Of a stretch of DNA of 64,000 bases, positions 28,537-37,557 are shown in pieces (position 1 is the stretch's first letter; every line of letters begins with the position of its first letter). The stretch lies in assembly GCF_001307105.1 (NCBI RefSeq), contig NZ_LGYN01000002.1, positions 1 through 64,000 of the forward strand. The letters are read 5' to 3'. Position numbers and translations under genes: made by a program. A model generated the notes under the pieces. The model saw nothing but the letters and a program-made list of their open reading frames with translations, was not told the DNA's origin and did no database searches. The DNA comes from Bacillus australimaris. Its GTDB lineage: Bacteria; Bacillota; Bacilli; Bacillales; Bacillaceae.

Positions 28537-29019
28537 ATGATGATCTTGATCTCTTCTATAATTGCGGTATGTATGGCGGTGGCCGTCATGTTTATTCGCA
28601 TTAAGTCATCTGCAAAACCTGCAACTGCGAAAAAAATTATTTTACCTCCTATTTTCATGAGCACTGGTGCACTGATGTTTTTTGTGCCTATATTTCGAGT
28701 AACAGGAGCTGAATTTCTAGAAGCGATCACTGTGGGGATGTTTTTCTCCATCTTTTTAATCAAAACTTCGAAGTTTGAAATTAGAGGCAATGACATTTAC
28801 TTAAAGCGGTCAAAAGCATTTGTGTTCATTCTCATTGGACTTCTTGTCCTTCGTATCGGGATGAAGACCATCCTGAGTTCTTCTATTGATTATGGTTCGT
28901 TAAGCGGGATGTTTTGGATTCTTGCGTTTGGCATGATTGTGCCTTGGCGAGTTGCCATGTATTTGTCGTTTAGAAAGCTTTCTAAACAATTAGATCCCCA
29001 GCAGATTCAAATGAATTAA
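28537..29019 (+). CDS. ccdC: CcdC family membrane protein (YneJ)
   Basis: 160 residues with four or five hydrophobic segments (LISSIIAVCMAVAVMFIRIK, PPIFMSTGALMFFVPIF, AFVFILIGLLVLRIGM and MFWILAFGMIVPWRVAMYLS). Matches CcdC/YneJ, which in B. subtilis is found downstream of ccdA and ccdB and is not strictly needed for cytochrome c. AAAGGA lies 10 bp before ATG 28537. The CheY-like ccdB (yneI) gene usually in between is absent. Confidence 0.85.
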   Translation: MMILISSIIAVCMAVAVMFIRIKSSAKPATAKKIILPPIFMSTGALMFFVPIFRVTGAEFLEAITVGMFFSIFLIKTSKFEIRGNDIYLKRSKAFVFILIGLLVLRIGMKTILSSSIDYGSLSGMFWILAFGMIVPWRVAMYLSFRKLSKQLDPQQIQMN

Positions 29020-29045
29020 ACCTCCTTTTAAAAAGGAGGTTATTT
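29019..29045. terminator. bidirectional terminator
   Basis: AACCTCCTTTT / AAAAGGAGGTT perfect stem between ccdC and yneK. Confidence 0.85.
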
Positions 29046-29468
29046 TAATAACGATTCATATGGCGAGTGATCAATGTTTTTTTCTTGAAGGCGCTTCAGT
29101 AAAAACTTATGATCCCGCTTCGGTGTAGCGATAATATAACCGCGAATGATTAAGTCTAAGTTAATGCTGGGCGCCTGTTCTTTTAATGCCAATTCGCCAA
29201 TTTTACCTGCAATTTTTTCTTTAGCCACATCTCTAAACAGCTCTGGAACAGGTAATACGAGTTCATTCAACAGCTTTTTGTCTTCATCCCGCCACAGGTG
29301 AAGGCTCTTTTGAATATATTCATCCTGCCAATCAAGTTCTGATTTCCCATCTTCCTTTGGCAATCGTTTTAAAAATTTGCGAAACATAAAAAAGCCACCG
29401 ATTGCGAGTAATCCGATCATCACTGTTCCCCAAAATAAAATGAACCACAAAAACCAGCCGCTTAACAT
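29040..29468 (-). CDS. yneK: YneK (DUF2621) protein
   Basis: 142 residues: N-terminal transmembrane helix (FLWFILFWGTVMIGLLAIGG) and a soluble domain (LDWQDEYIQKSLHLWRDEDK, PVPELFRDVA). It matches DUF2621/YneK, of unknown function, in the conserved position between ccdC and cotM. ATG is preceded by AAGGGGTGAG. Confidence 0.88.
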   Translation of the reverse strand: MLSGWFLWFILFWGTVMIGLLAIGGFFMFRKFLKRLPKEDGKSELDWQDEYIQKSLHLWRDEDKKLLNELVLPVPELFRDVAKEKIAGKIGELALKEQAPSINLDLIIRGYIIATPKRDHKFLLKRLQEKNIDHSPYESLLK

Positions 29469-29699
29469 GTTCTCACCCCTTATACCCCTTATCTCTCTAT
29501 TTTATTTTACATGAAGAGATGATAGAAGAAAATAACAAAAATGTATATCTCTCATCTCTATAAACGCCCCTTTTCGTTGAGAGCTGCCCATTTACTAGAA
29601 TGACCCAAACCATTTAGTAGAAAAAGAATACATTATCATATAGCGATTCTACTATTTGGCCATGGTGATTCGCAAAAGGGATTGACTTGAAACGAACGG

Positions 29700-29729
29700 A
29701 AGAGAGCCCACCTCAATGCAGGTGGGCTC
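29700..29729 (-). terminator. cotM terminator
   Basis: GAGCCCACCT / AGGTGGGCTC perfect stem immediately after the cotM stop; the tail is only moderately T-rich. Confidence 0.6.
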
Positions 29730-30131
29730 TTAATGTTTGAAGTGCGGGATTTGAAAGGAAAATGCGCCGCTTGGATGGTCTGAACATTTTTTAATTTTAA
29801 TCGAGATGATTCGATGTTCATAATCTGTTTCAATGTCTTTGTCATTTAAATAAAAGGGGAGCATTACGCTTTTTTCAATTGCCTGTTCGCCTTCATTATT
29901 TGGTTTTTGAACTGTGCAAGTCAAAGTGAGCTCATGACCACCGAAGGTCAGCTTTACATCAGTGATTGTTAGGGTGGAGACATCGATCTCGATAATATAA
30001 TCACGGCTTGTTTCATAAAGATCAATTGGGAGGCGTTCATCATACCAGGCAAATGGATCATCCATTAAGACATTGAGCCAATCATCTATTTCAAGAAAAT
30101 CAGAGGAATTCAATTGCTTTTCATTCTCCAT
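29730..30131 (-). CDS. cotM: spore coat protein CotM (Hsp20-like fold)
   Basis: 133 residues with an alpha-crystallin/Hsp20-type core (YIIEIDVSTLTI, then HELTLTCTV and YEHRIISIKIKK). CotM is an outer-coat protein in B. subtilis made under sigma-K. ATG at 30131 follows GGAGGAG; the longer frame to 30155 is rejected. A sigma-K-like promoter stands 29-55 bp upstream. Adjacent to sspP-sspO as in B. subtilis. Confidence 0.88.
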   Translation of the reverse strand: MENEKQLNSSDFLEIDDWLNVLMDDPFAWYDERLPIDLYETSRDYIIEIDVSTLTITDVKLTFGGHELTLTCTVQKPNNEGEQAIEKSVMLPFYLNDKDIETDYEHRIISIKIKKCSDHPSGAFSFQIPHFKH

Positions 30132-30159
30132 AAACACTCCTCCATCACATCTCATAATA

Positions 30160-30186
30160 AATCATATGATGAAGACTGAAATGTGT
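30160..30186 (-). promoter_or_regulatory. sigma-K-like promoter of cotM
   Basis: Minus strand: AC (30186-30185), 16 bp, CATATGATT (30168-30160). Fits AC-N16-CATANNNTA; cotM is a known sigma-K gene in B. subtilis, which supports the motif call here and at two other genes of the window. Confidence 0.6.
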
Positions 30187-30195
30187 GAAAGACCT

Positions 30196-30220
30196 AAAAC
30201 ATCCCGTTTGGTCACGGGAT
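30196..30220 (-). terminator. sspO-sspP terminator
   Basis: ATCCCGT / ACGGGAT stem followed by GTTTTAG on the minus strand. Confidence 0.6.
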
Positions 30221-30233
30221 GAGAGGAGAAGTT

Positions 30234-30380
30234 TTACATATCATGATGAGAATTGTGCTTTTGTCTTGTATGGTTGCGGTTTTTTACTTTTTTACTGCCT
30301 GATAATGGCTCAGGCTGTCCGCTTTGATGCTCCTTAGGAGAGTTTTGACGGATGTCTTTCCCAGTGTTTTTATTGGTCAT
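30234..30380 (-). CDS. sspP: small acid-soluble spore protein P
   Basis: 48 residues: [20 protein letters not shown] at the start and [20 protein letters not shown] near the end, matching SspP. A minor, very basic spore-core protein. ATG at 30380 follows AAGGAAGGAG at 9 bp. It lies 17 bp behind sspO; in B. subtilis the pair is forespore-expressed (sigma-G). Confidence 0.93.
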   Translation of the reverse strand: MTNKNTGKDIRQNSPKEHQSGQPEPLSGSKKVKNRNHTRQKHNSHHDM

Positions 30381-30397
30381 GATGTTTGGCTCCTTCC

Positions 30398-30544
30398 TTA
30401 TTGGTTCTTTTTTCGTTTTTTATTGTTTTGTCTTTGTTCTTCTGTTAAAACGAGTTGATCATCTTCTGTGTAGCCTGCACCATTACCCTGGCTTTTGGCT
30501 GCGTTCATGCCGTCAATGACATGGTTTGCTTTGCGTTTTGTCAT
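30398..30544 (-). CDS. sspO: small acid-soluble spore protein O
   Basis: 48 residues starting [20 protein letters not shown] and ending NNKKRKKNQ, matching SspO. ATG at 30544 follows GAGGTG. First gene of the sspO-sspP operon, divergent from the aconitase gene as in B. subtilis. Confidence 0.93.
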   Translation of the reverse strand: MTKRKANHVIDGMNAAKSQGNGAGYTEDDQLVLTEEQRQNNKKRKKNQ

Positions 30545-30612
30545 GTTCTATCACCTCATTTGTAGTATGAACCCGCCCCGCTTCGTTTATGAAGAGTAAT
30601 CATTTCCTGATG

Positions 30613-30627
30613 ATAAGTTAAACTTAT
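30613..30627. promoter_or_regulatory. CcpC-type operator of the aconitase gene
   Basis: ATAA (30613-30616), 7 bp, TTAT (30624-30627): the dyad known to bind the citrate-responsive repressor CcpC upstream of citB in B. subtilis. It lies 138 bp before the start codon. A second imperfect ATAA-N8-TTAT lies about 25 bp downstream. Confidence 0.6.
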
Positions 30628-30764
30628 TGAATTTAATAAAAGCATTGTTATTTACTTATGTATGAATTTGTTTTAAGATGAAATTGTGAGAAAATTGTGG
30701 TGAAATACGACGATTTTTCTGAGAATTGAAATTGATCTTGATCATCAAAAGGGGGATTTTGGAC

Positions 30765-33494
30765 ATGTCGAAACAGCAGCAAGTCGCTAAACAAGACGCT
30801 TTTCAATCTAGAAAAACGTTTTCGACAAATGGGAAAACATATCACTATTATTCATTAGAAGCACTTGAGAAACAAGGAATCGGAAATGTTTCTAAGCTGC
30901 CTTATTCCATTAAGGTACTTTTAGAATCAGTGCTTCGCCAAGTAGACGGTAGAGTGATCAAGAAGGAACACGTTGAAAACCTGGCAAAATGGGGAACTGC
31001 CGAGGTAAAAGAAATTGATGTTCCATTTAAACCTTCTCGTGTAATTTTACAAGACTTCACGGGTGTACCAGCCGTCGTTGACCTTGCTTCTTTAAGAAAA
31101 GCAATGGCAGATGTGGGCGGGGATCCGGATAAAATCAACCCTGAAATTCCAGTTGACCTTGTTATTGACCACTCAGTACAAGTTGATAAAGCTGGAACTG
31201 AAGATGCATTAAACATTAACATGGATTTAGAATTTGAACGTAACGCAGAGCGTTATAACTTCCTTAGCTGGGCAAAGAAAGCGTTTAACAACTATCAAGC
31301 GGTTCCGCCTGCAACAGGGATTGTTCACCAAGTGAACTTAGAGTATCTTGCAAGTGTTGTTCATGCGGTTGAAGAAGATGGCGAGCTCATTACTTACCCA
31401 GATACATTAGTTGGTACTGACTCTCATACAACGATGATTAACGGTATCGGTGTACTTGGATGGGGTGTTGGCGGTATCGAAGCGGAAGCGGGTATGCTTG
31501 GTCAGCCTTCATACTTCCCAGTACCAGAAGTTATTGGTGCTAAATTAGTTGGAGAGCTTCCAAATGGTACGACTGCAACTGACCTTGCATTAAAAGTGAC
31601 ACAAGTTCTACGTGAAAAAGGCGTAGTGAACAAGTTCGTTGAGTTCTTCGGACCTGGTGTTGCACAACTGCCGTTAGCGGATCGTGCAACAATTGCGAAC
31701 ATGGCGCCAGAATACGGTGCTACTTGCGGATTCTTCCCAGTAGACGAAGAAGCTCTTGCTTACCTTCGCCTTACTGGACGTGATGAAGAGCAAATTAATA
31801 TCGTTGAAGAATATTCTCGCGCAAATGGCTTATTCTATACGCCAGATGCTGAAGAGCCAATTTTTACTGATGTTGTGGAAATTGATCTTTCTAAAATTGA
31901 ATCAAACTTATCTGGTCCAAAACGTCCACAAGATTTGATTCCACTTTCTGGCATGAAAGAAACATTCCATAAACACATCGAAAGCCCAGCTGGTAACCAA
32001 GGGTTTGGCTTAGATAAATCAGAACTTGATAAACAAATCGAATTTGATCTTTCAAACGGTGAAAAAGCTGTTATGAAGACAGGTGCGATTGCAATTGCAG
32101 CAATTACAAGCTGTACGAATACATCAAACCCATATGTTTTAATCGGAGCAGGTCTTGTTGCGAAGAAAGCTAGTGAGCTTGGTATGAAGGTACCAAACTA
32201 CGTGAAAACGTCACTAGCGCCTGGTTCTAAAGTTGTAACAGGATACCTTGTGAACTCGGGACTTCTTCCATATTTAAGAGACCTCGGATTTAACATTGTA
32301 GGGTATGGCTGTACAACTTGTATCGGTAACTCAGGACCGCTTGCGAAAGAAATCGAAGATGCTGTCTCTGAAAATGATCTCCTGATCACTTCTGTTTTAT
32401 CAGGTAACCGTAACTTTGAAGGTCGTATCCATCCGCTTGTGAAAGGGAACTACCTTGCATCTCCACCATTAGTTGTGGCATATGCACTTGCTGGTACGGT
32501 AAATATTGATTTAACAAAAGATCCTATCGGTGTCGATAAGAATGGCGAGAACGTTTATTTCAATGACATTTGGCCATCAATGGACGAAATCAACAGCGTC
32601 GTTAAAAGCACTGTCACACCTGAGCTATTCCGTTCAGAGTATGAAACTGTTTTTGACAACAATGACCGCTGGAATGAAATTAAAACGACAGATGATGCAT
32701 TGTACAAATGGGATGAAAATTCCACATACATTGATAACCCGCCATTCTTTGAAAACCTATCAGTTGAACCTGGTAAGGTTGAACCGCTTAAAGGCTTGCG
32801 CGTTGTTGCGAAGTTTGGTGACTCTGTCACAACTGACCACATTTCTCCTGCTGGAGCGATTGGTAAGGACACACCTGCGGGCAAATACTTGCAAGAAAGA
32901 GGCGTGTCACCTAGAGACTTTAACTCATATGGATCTCGCCGTGGTAACCACCATGTCATGATGAGAGGTACTTTTGCAAACATCCGTATTAAGAACCAAA
33001 TTGCACCAGGAACAGAAGGCGGATATACAACCTACTGGCCAACTGGCGAAGTGACATCCATTTATGATGCATGCATGCGTTATAAAGAAGATGGAACAGG
33101 TCTTGCCATCTTAGCTGGTAAAGACTACGGAATGGGTTCTTCACGTGACTGGGCTGCAAAAGGAACAAACCTTCTTGGAATTAAATTTGTTCTAGCTGAA
33201 AGCTTTGAGCGTATCCACAGAAGTAACCTTGTCTTTATGGGAGTACTTCCTTTACAGTTTAAAGACGGAGAAAGTGCAGAAACTCATGGTCTAACAGGAA
33301 CAGAAACATTTGAAGTTCATGTTGACGAAACAGTTCGTCCGCGTGATCTCGTCACTGTGAAAGCAATTGACACAGATGGAAACGAGAAAACATTTGAAGT
33401 GGTTGTTCGTTTTGACAGTGAAGTCGAAATTGACTACTATCGTCATGGCGGTATCCTTCAAATGGTACTTCGCGAAAAATTGGCAAGCAACTAA
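30765..33494 (+). CDS. acnA: aconitate hydratase (aconitase A)
   Basis: 909 residues, exactly the size of B. subtilis CitB. Converts citrate to isocitrate through a 4Fe-4S cluster; the Cys ligands lie in [10 protein letters not shown] and [12 protein letters not shown]. Active-site segments DSHTTM and the swivel-domain [13 protein letters not shown] are intact. As apo-protein the family can bind iron-responsive mRNA. ATG at 30765 follows GGGGGA; the longer frame has no site. The CcpC-type dyad upstream suggests citrate control. A terminator precedes yneN. Confidence 0.98.
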   Translation: MSKQQQVAKQDAFQSRKTFSTNGKTYHYYSLEALEKQGIGNVSKLPYSIKVLLESVLRQVDGRVIKKEHVENLAKWGTAEVKEIDVPFKPSRVILQDFTGVPAVVDLASLRKAMADVGGDPDKINPEIPVDLVIDHSVQVDKAGTEDALNINMDLEFERNAERYNFLSWAKKAFNNYQAVPPATGIVHQVNLEYLASVVHAVEEDGELITYPDTLVGTDSHTTMINGIGVLGWGVGGIEAEAGMLGQPSYFPVPEVIGAKLVGELPNGTTATDLALKVTQVLREKGVVNKFVEFFGPGVAQLPLADRATIANMAPEYGATCGFFPVDEEALAYLRLTGRDEEQINIVEEYSRANGLFYTPDAEEPIFTDVVEIDLSKIESNLSGPKRPQDLIPLSGMKETFHKHIESPAGNQGFGLDKSELDKQIEFDLSNGEKAVMKTGAIAIAAITSCTNTSNPYVLIGAGLVAKKASELGMKVPNYVKTSLAPGSKVVTGYLVNSGLLPYLRDLGFNIVGYGCTTCIGNSGPLAKEIEDAVSENDLLITSVLSGNRNFEGRIHPLVKGNYLASPPLVVAYALAGTVNIDLTKDPIGVDKNGENVYFNDIWPSMDEINSVVKSTVTPELFRSEYETVFDNNDRWNEIKTTDDALYKWDENSTYIDNPPFFENLSVEPGKVEPLKGLRVVAKFGDSVTTDHISPAGAIGKDTPAGKYLQERGVSPRDFNSYGSRRGNHHVMMRGTFANIRIKNQIAPGTEGGYTTYWPTGEVTSIYDACMRYKEDGTGLAILAGKDYGMGSSRDWAAKGTNLLGIKFVLAESFERIHRSNLVFMGVLPLQFKDGESAETHGLTGTETFEVHVDETVRPRDLVTVKAIDTDGNEKTFEVVVRFDSEVEIDYYRHGGILQMVLREKLASN

Positions 33495-33499
33495 TACAG

Positions 33500-33540
33500 C
33501 AAAGAAGAGAAGGCTTTCTGACAGCTTTCTCTTCTTTTTT
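33500..33540 (+). terminator. aconitase terminator
   Basis: AAAGAAGAGA...TCTCTTCTTTTTT hairpin with an internal AAGC/GCTT extension. Confidence 0.75.
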
Positions 33541-33560
33541 AAAATAGTGGAGGATCAATC

Positions 33561-34064
33561 ATGTGGAAAAAAGGAATAGCAAGCGCTGTTTTACTTGTGT
33601 TGATTGGTTTACTTGCATGGAATTTATTTGGGCCAAAAGAGCCCTCAATTGGTCTTGAAAAAGGGGATCAAGCCCCTGATTTTGAACTGAAAACCCTTGA
33701 CGGCAAAACCGCGTCGTTATCTAATTACCGAGGGAAAAAGGTGCTCCTCAATTTCTGGGCAACATGGTGTAAACCATGCAGGACGGAAATGCCGGATCTA
33801 GATGCGATTAGGAGCGAAAATGATCAAGTCGAAGTACTGGCGGTGAATTTAACGACCACTGAAAAGAGCGTGAAACATGTTGCAGCCTTTACAGAAGAAT
33901 TAAAGCTGAGCTTCCCTATTTTATTAGATCAAAAAGGCATTCAAGCAAGATATCAGGTGCTATCATATCCAACTACATACATATTAGATGAAAAGGGACG
34001 CATCATGTCTGTAAAGCATCAAATGCTGACCAAAAAAGATATTGAAAAAGAGCTGGATCTATAA
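33561..34064 (+). CDS. yneN: membrane-anchored thioredoxin-like protein YneN
   Basis: 167 residues: N-terminal membrane anchor (IASAVLLVLIGLLAWNLF) and a TlpA/ResA-type thioredoxin fold outside the membrane with active site WCKPC (in NFWATWCKPCRTEMP) and cis-Pro segment SYPTTYILD. Probably a thiol-disulfide reductase fed by CcdA (inference). AcnA-yneN order matches B. subtilis. Terminator overlaps its stop codon. Confidence 0.92.
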   Translation: MWKKGIASAVLLVLIGLLAWNLFGPKEPSIGLEKGDQAPDFELKTLDGKTASLSNYRGKKVLLNFWATWCKPCRTEMPDLDAIRSENDQVEVLAVNLTTTEKSVKHVAAFTEELKLSFPILLDQKGIQARYQVLSYPTTYILDEKGRIMSVKHQMLTKKDIEKELDL

Positions 34065-34087
34065 TGATTCAGCTCTTTTGCTTATTT
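34046..34087 (+). terminator. yneN terminator
   Basis: AAAAGAGCTGGATC pairs with GATTCAGCTCTTTT; the loop contains the yneN stop codon. Confidence 0.8.
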
Positions 34088-34138
34088 TCTAAATGTTTTG
34101 GCGAAAATGAAATCATACATATACTGGAGGTGAGTGGA

Positions 34139-34264
34139 ATGAGAAGAAGAAAACGCCGCACATTTGAAGAGCTTGTGCTTGAAAATAAAAAAGAATTATT
34201 AAGCAATGAGGAATTTTTAAACCAGCTTGAAGAAAAGTTGGAAGAGCGATTTAGACAGAAATAA
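34139..34264 (+). CDS. FbpB-like small basic protein
   Basis: 41 residues, MRRRKRRTFEELVLENKKEL..., with a basic N-terminus and an amphipathic helix. The pattern R-T-F-E-E-L-V-x-E-N-K-x-E-L is that of the FbpB family, small proteins that in B. subtilis aid the Fur-regulated sRNA FsrA. GGAGGTGA precedes ATG. No Fur box was found upstream, so an iron link is not shown. Confidence 0.6.
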   Translation: MRRRKRRTFEELVLENKKELLSNEEFLNQLEEKLEERFRQK

Positions 34265-34315
34265 GTTATGAATTATCCGATTTCGTTCATCCTAAAGAAG
34301 AGGGAGGGATGAATG

Positions 34316-34459
34316 ATGGGTAGAGAGCATGATAAACAAGCGCAGTTTACACCAGACCATTTAGGGACAAAACCTGTAGCATACAAACGGAATAAAGGCA
34401 AAAAGATGCATAATAAATCAAATGAACAGCCTGATGTGATACAGACCAAGGGCGAATAA
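34316..34459 (+). CDS. sspN: small acid-soluble spore protein N
   Basis: 47 residues: MGREHDKQAQFTPDHLGTKP, then NKGKKMHNKSNEQPD and QTKGE, matching SspN. ATG at 34316 (or 34313) follows AGGGAGGG. It lies 14 bp before tlp; sspN-tlp is a forespore operon in B. subtilis. Confidence 0.92.
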   Translation: MGREHDKQAQFTPDHLGTKPVAYKRNKGKKMHNKSNEQPDVIQTKGE

Positions 34460-34473
34460 GGAGGGGAATCATC

Positions 34474-34716
34474 ATGAATAACGAGTCATATCAATCCAAT
34501 CCAGATGATCGTTCTGATAATGTTGAAAAGCTGCAAGATATGATTGAGAACACACTTGACAATATCGATGAATCTGAAGCAGCGATGGCCCTTTCGACAG
34601 AGGCAGAAAAACAAATGATCAAGCAAAAAAATGAAAACCGCAAAATGAGTATTGATGCGATGCGTTCTGAGATCAAGGATGAGGAAGCGGCAAGAAAGAA
34701 TAGCTATACCGAATAA
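34474..34716 (+). CDS. tlp: small acid-soluble spore protein Tlp
   Basis: 80 residues, acidic/charged and helical: NPDDRSDNVEKLQDMIENTL and ALSTEAEKQMIKQKNENR. Matches Tlp (thioredoxin-like only in name), a minor spore-core protein. AAGGAGGGG upstream. Second gene of sspN-tlp; terminator follows. Confidence 0.94.
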   Translation: MNNESYQSNPDDRSDNVEKLQDMIENTLDNIDESEAAMALSTEAEKQMIKQKNENRKMSIDAMRSEIKDEEAARKNSYTE

Positions 34717-34740
34717 ACCAGGGATTCCTGGTTTATTTTA
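34712..34740 (+). terminator. sspN-tlp terminator
   Basis: AAACCAGG / CCTGGTTT stem with ATTTT tail. Confidence 0.8.
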
Positions 34741-34823
34741 TTGCCTCTTTTTAGAAGAACCATTTGGAATGTGGTAAAATGGCAGTGACAGACCTTAGGT
34801 TTTGATAGGAGAGCGATGAAAAC

Positions 34824-35246
34824 GTGTATATATCCAAAAAAGAAATAGAAGTCCGTTATGCAGAAACAGATCAAATGGGCATTGTGTATCATGCCAATTA
34901 TTTAATCTGGATGGAAGTCGGCAGAACAGCATTGATTAAAGAATTAGGATTTTCCTATGCGCAGCTAGAAGCAGATGGGGTCCTTGCACCTGTTATAGAC
35001 TTGCAGGTTCAATATAAAAAACCATTGCTGTATGGTGAAACAGCGATGGTTCACACATGGATTGAAGAATATAATGGTCTCAAAACGGTGTATGGCTACG
35101 AAATTCAAAAGCCTGATGGACAAACAGCGATTACAGGGACAACCTCACATATTTGTGTAGATAAAGATACCTTTCGACCTATTCAATTTAGAAAAGCCTT
35201 TCCTGCCTGGCATCAAGTATACGAACAGTCGAAGAAGCAGGTTTAA
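34824..35246 (+). CDS. yneP: acyl-CoA thioesterase YneP (hot-dog fold)
   Basis: 140 residues. 4-hydroxybenzoyl-CoA thioesterase family: VRYAETDQMGIVYHANYLIW carries the catalytic Asp and the Y-H-A-N motif; further ELGFSYAQLEADGVL and YKKPLLYGE. Likely hydrolyses short or medium acyl-CoA. GTG start at 34824, 10 bp after AGGAGAG. yneP-yneQ are nearly contiguous. Confidence 0.9.
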   Translation: MYISKKEIEVRYAETDQMGIVYHANYLIWMEVGRTALIKELGFSYAQLEADGVLAPVIDLQVQYKKPLLYGETAMVHTWIEEYNGLKTVYGYEIQKPDGQTAITGTTSHICVDKDTFRPIQFRKAFPAWHQVYEQSKKQV

Positions 35247-35249
35247 TTC

Positions 35250-35561
35250 ATGGCTTTTGGGATTAAACGAAGTGATTTAAACGCTTGGAAATCAGCTGTC
35301 CAGCAAGGGAAAGTTGCTTTTTTAACACACTATTGGCTCGATGATCGTTTTCCAAATGCCAATACCGTCACAAAAGCAGCTTGTCAGGATATGAATCAGC
35401 TAGTTGAGTGGGGAGAAAAGCACGGACTAAAAAAAGAATGGATTCATGACCGCGCAGGGTTTCCTCACTTTGACTTGATCGGAGATCCGCAAAAAAGAAT
35501 CCTGCAAAAGGAGCGGTCATTAGGAAATATTCAGGAGTATGGGCTATATATTGAAGTATAA
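35250..35561 (+). CDS. yneQ: YneQ protein
   Basis: 103 residues starting MAFGIKRSDLNAWKSAVQQG; includes HYWLDDRFPNANTVTKAACQ and HDRAGFPHFDLIG. Conserved Bacillus protein of unknown function. Starts three bases after the yneP stop, so surely co-transcribed. Confidence 0.88.
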   Translation: MAFGIKRSDLNAWKSAVQQGKVAFLTHYWLDDRFPNANTVTKAACQDMNQLVEWGEKHGLKKEWIHDRAGFPHFDLIGDPQKRILQKERSLGNIQEYGLYIEV

Positions 35562-35564
35562 AAC

Positions 35565-35598
35565 AAAAAAGATACCCGAGGGATGAGGTATCTTTTTT
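35565..35598. terminator. bidirectional terminator between yneQ and yneR
   Basis: AAAAAAGATAC / GTATCTTTTTT perfect stem. Confidence 0.85.
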
Positions 35599-35600
35599 GT

Positions 35601-35888
35601 TTATTCATAATGAAATTCTGGTTCTTTCACGGACTCGTTATAATTAATATGCAGATCATGGTTGTCAAAATACCAAATATCACTTTCCTCAATAAAGAAA
35701 GTTATACCTTCTATTTCAGCGGTTGCGCCGGCATTTTGAGGTTCATCTTTTGCGACGCCGAGAGAAAAGCCTTTTTGTACATTACTGCACCCGCCATATC
35801 TAACAAAAAAGCGAACTTGATCACCTTTTTCTAAATCTAATTCATCCTTGTACCAATTGAGTGCATCTTCTTTTATCGTTAATTTCAA
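35601..35888 (-). CDS. yneR: HesB/IscA-like protein YneR
   Basis: 95 residues, the length of B. subtilis YneR: KLTIKEDALNWYKDELDLEK, then VRFFVRYGGCSNVQKGFSLG and GITFFIEESDIWYF. The HesB fold is present but only one Cys (GGCS) of the A-type scaffold cysteines remains, so Fe-S carrier function is doubtful. A TTG start at 35888 is supported by AAAGGGG at 8 bp and by the family length; the longer frame to 35969 is not. Confidence 0.88.
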   Translation of the reverse strand: MKLTIKEDALNWYKDELDLEKGDQVRFFVRYGGCSNVQKGFSLGVAKDEPQNAGATAEIEGITFFIEESDIWYFDNHDLHINYNESVKEPEFHYE

Positions 35889-35990
35889 TGTGATCGCCCC
35901 TTTTTTGAAGTCATGCTGTTTTATTAAAATGCAGGATGCAAAAAAACAGCTCTTCTTTACTTTTACCACATATTTAAAGTGTTGAAACAG

Positions 35991-36572
35991 CTATAGCCAT
36001 TTGATTTTCGGTTCAGTTTTGTTGAGAATTCGTTTGAGGTTGGCGATGTGTCTGTAGATCACAAAGCCAGCAAGAACGGCAACAACAATGATTAAGAATA
36101 AGTCTTTGGTGAATATGCTGTAAATGAATGTATAGATGCCGGTCAGCATAGATGATAGTGAAACATATTTACTAATGTATAAAAATAAGAAAAAAGCAGC
36201 GATCATCGTGATAAATAGGAACGGGGCATAAAATAACAGCACGCCGCCTGATGTAGCGACTGCTTTTCCCCCTTTAAATTTTGCAAAAACAGGAAAACTA
36301 TGACCGATAACGGCAGCCACTCCTGCTAATAAGGGTTGAATGTCCAGCTGCATGAAAAACGGTAATGCTGAAGCAAGAGTCCCTTTTAGGATATCAGTTG
36401 TAATAACGATAGACCCTGCTTTTATGCCAAGTGTACGAAATGCATTCGTTGCACCTAGGTTTCCGCTGCCATGTTCACGGATATCGATTCCCTTTGCAGC
36501 TTTCCCGACAATGAGACCGGATGGAATACTGCCGAGAAGATAAGCCAAAATAAACATCAAAGCAATTAACAT
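35991..36572 (-). CDS. plsY: glycerol-3-phosphate acyltransferase PlsY
   Basis: 193 residues, five or more transmembrane helices. PlsY motifs: [29 protein letters not shown] and [13 protein letters not shown]. It transfers the acyl group from acyl-phosphate to glycerol-3-phosphate, the first step of phospholipid synthesis. ATG at 36572 is 8 bp after AAAGGAG; the ATG at 36578 is too close. Confidence 0.97.
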   Translation of the reverse strand: MLIALMFILAYLLGSIPSGLIVGKAAKGIDIREHGSGNLGATNAFRTLGIKAGSIVITTDILKGTLASALPFFMQLDIQPLLAGVAAVIGHSFPVFAKFKGGKAVATSGGVLLFYAPFLFITMIAAFFLFLYISKYVSLSSMLTGIYTFIYSIFTKDLFLIIVVAVLAGFVIYRHIANLKRILNKTEPKIKWL

Positions 36573-36727
36573 CTGCATAACTCCTTTATATTCTCCCTCT
36601 TAACTTACATTTTAACATGATCTTGTGAAAAACATGGGAATCTTTTTATGAAAAAAATCGAAAGCAGATGGATTCAACTTTGTTTTTAAGCAGAAATTCG
36701 CTAAAATAGAGAAAAAGGAGTGTCTGG

Positions 36728-37141
36728 ATGAATCATCCTACGAAACAAGAAATTGGCCGTATATTAAAGAGCAGTAAACGAATTGCTGTTGTTGGATTAT
36801 CAGATCAGCCGCACCGGACATCTTATATGGTGTCTAAAGCGATGCAGGATGCCGGCTATGAGATCATTCCGGTAAATCCAACGATTGATGAAGCACTTGG
36901 TGTGAAAGCGGTCGCTTCTTTAAAAGACATAAAAGAGCCGGTTGATATCGTCAATGTCTTTAGACGTTCGGAATTTTTGCCCGAAGTGGCAGAAGAATTT
37001 CTTGAAATGGACGCACCTGTTTTTTGGGCGCAGCAAGGCGTATATCATGAAGAAGCGAAAAAGCTGATTGAGAAAAATGGTAAGGTCGCCATCATGGATT
37101 TATGTATCAAGGTGGCTCATGCGATGACAAAAACTCATTAA
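36728..37141 (+). CDS. yneT: CoA-binding domain protein YneT
   Basis: 137 residues with a Rossmann-like CoA-binding domain: RIAVVGLSDQPHRTSYMVSK, then YEIIPVNPTIDEALG and VFRRSEFLPEVAEE, as in succinyl-CoA synthetase alpha N-domain relatives. Function unknown. AAAAAGGAG upstream. Conserved position between plsY and parE. Confidence 0.9.
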   Translation: MNHPTKQEIGRILKSSKRIAVVGLSDQPHRTSYMVSKAMQDAGYEIIPVNPTIDEALGVKAVASLKDIKEPVDIVNVFRRSEFLPEVAEEFLEMDAPVFWAQQGVYHEEAKKLIEKNGKVAIMDLCIKVAHAMTKTH

Positions 37142-37146
37142 ATCGT

Positions 37147-37183
37147 CAAAAATCCTTGGTTTTTCAAGGATTTTTGCTTTTTT
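37147..37183 (+). terminator. yneT terminator
   Basis: CAAAAATCCTTG / CAAGGATTTTTG perfect 12-bp stem with T-rich tail. Confidence 0.85.
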
Positions 37184-37287
37184 GTTGCAGAAATATATTT
37201 GCGATTCTAGAAGAAAGCGATAAAATAAGGCGACAGGGACATATCGGCGGCCTTGCATATCGAGAAAAAGAACGATAAGATAAAAAT

Positions 37288-37301
37288 AGAACATTTGTTC
37301 T
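37288..37301. promoter_or_regulatory. putative LexA box of parEC
   Basis: AGAACATTTGTTCT keeps the perfect core GAAC-N4-GTTC, with A/T instead of C/G at the ends. It is 29 bp upstream of the parE -35. parEC is reported in the B. subtilis SOS set. Confidence 0.55.
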
Positions 37302-37330
37302 GTTTCGCTGAAATCATCATATGATTGTAT

Positions 37331-37359
37331 TTGGCTTATGAAACAGTCTTGTTTATAAT
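37331..37359 (+). promoter_or_regulatory. sigma-A promoter of parE-parC
   Basis: TTGGCT (37331-37336), 17 bp, TATAAT (37354-37359). The leader to the parE start is about 190 bases and holds no convincing gene. Confidence 0.65.
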
Positions 37360-37557
37360 GGACTTCTAGTTCTCATTGCAGAATGCAGAACAGTCTCATA
37401 GCCGTGCAAAAGAGCATGTATTGCTGATTCACACATGCATGGTGATGATGCAGCTTATTAAAGTGGACAGTAATGAGCAGCATGATCATCATTTTAATCT
37501 AGAGAGATCATTTGATGATGAGCCGGTTATGTTTGTTAGTGAAAGGGGATTAAGCAT
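37360..37557. other. long leader before parE
   Basis: About 190 bp between the likely promoter and the parE start. A 67-codon ORF here (37376-37579) has no ribosome site and low-quality composition (His/Met-rich), and is judged spurious. No riboswitch or strong hairpin was recognised. Confidence 0.4.

Noticed and set aside
34085..34135. Fur box upstream of the FbpB-like gene
   Set aside because: GAAAATGAAATCAT does not fit the 7-1-7 inverted repeat beyond scattered A/T matches.
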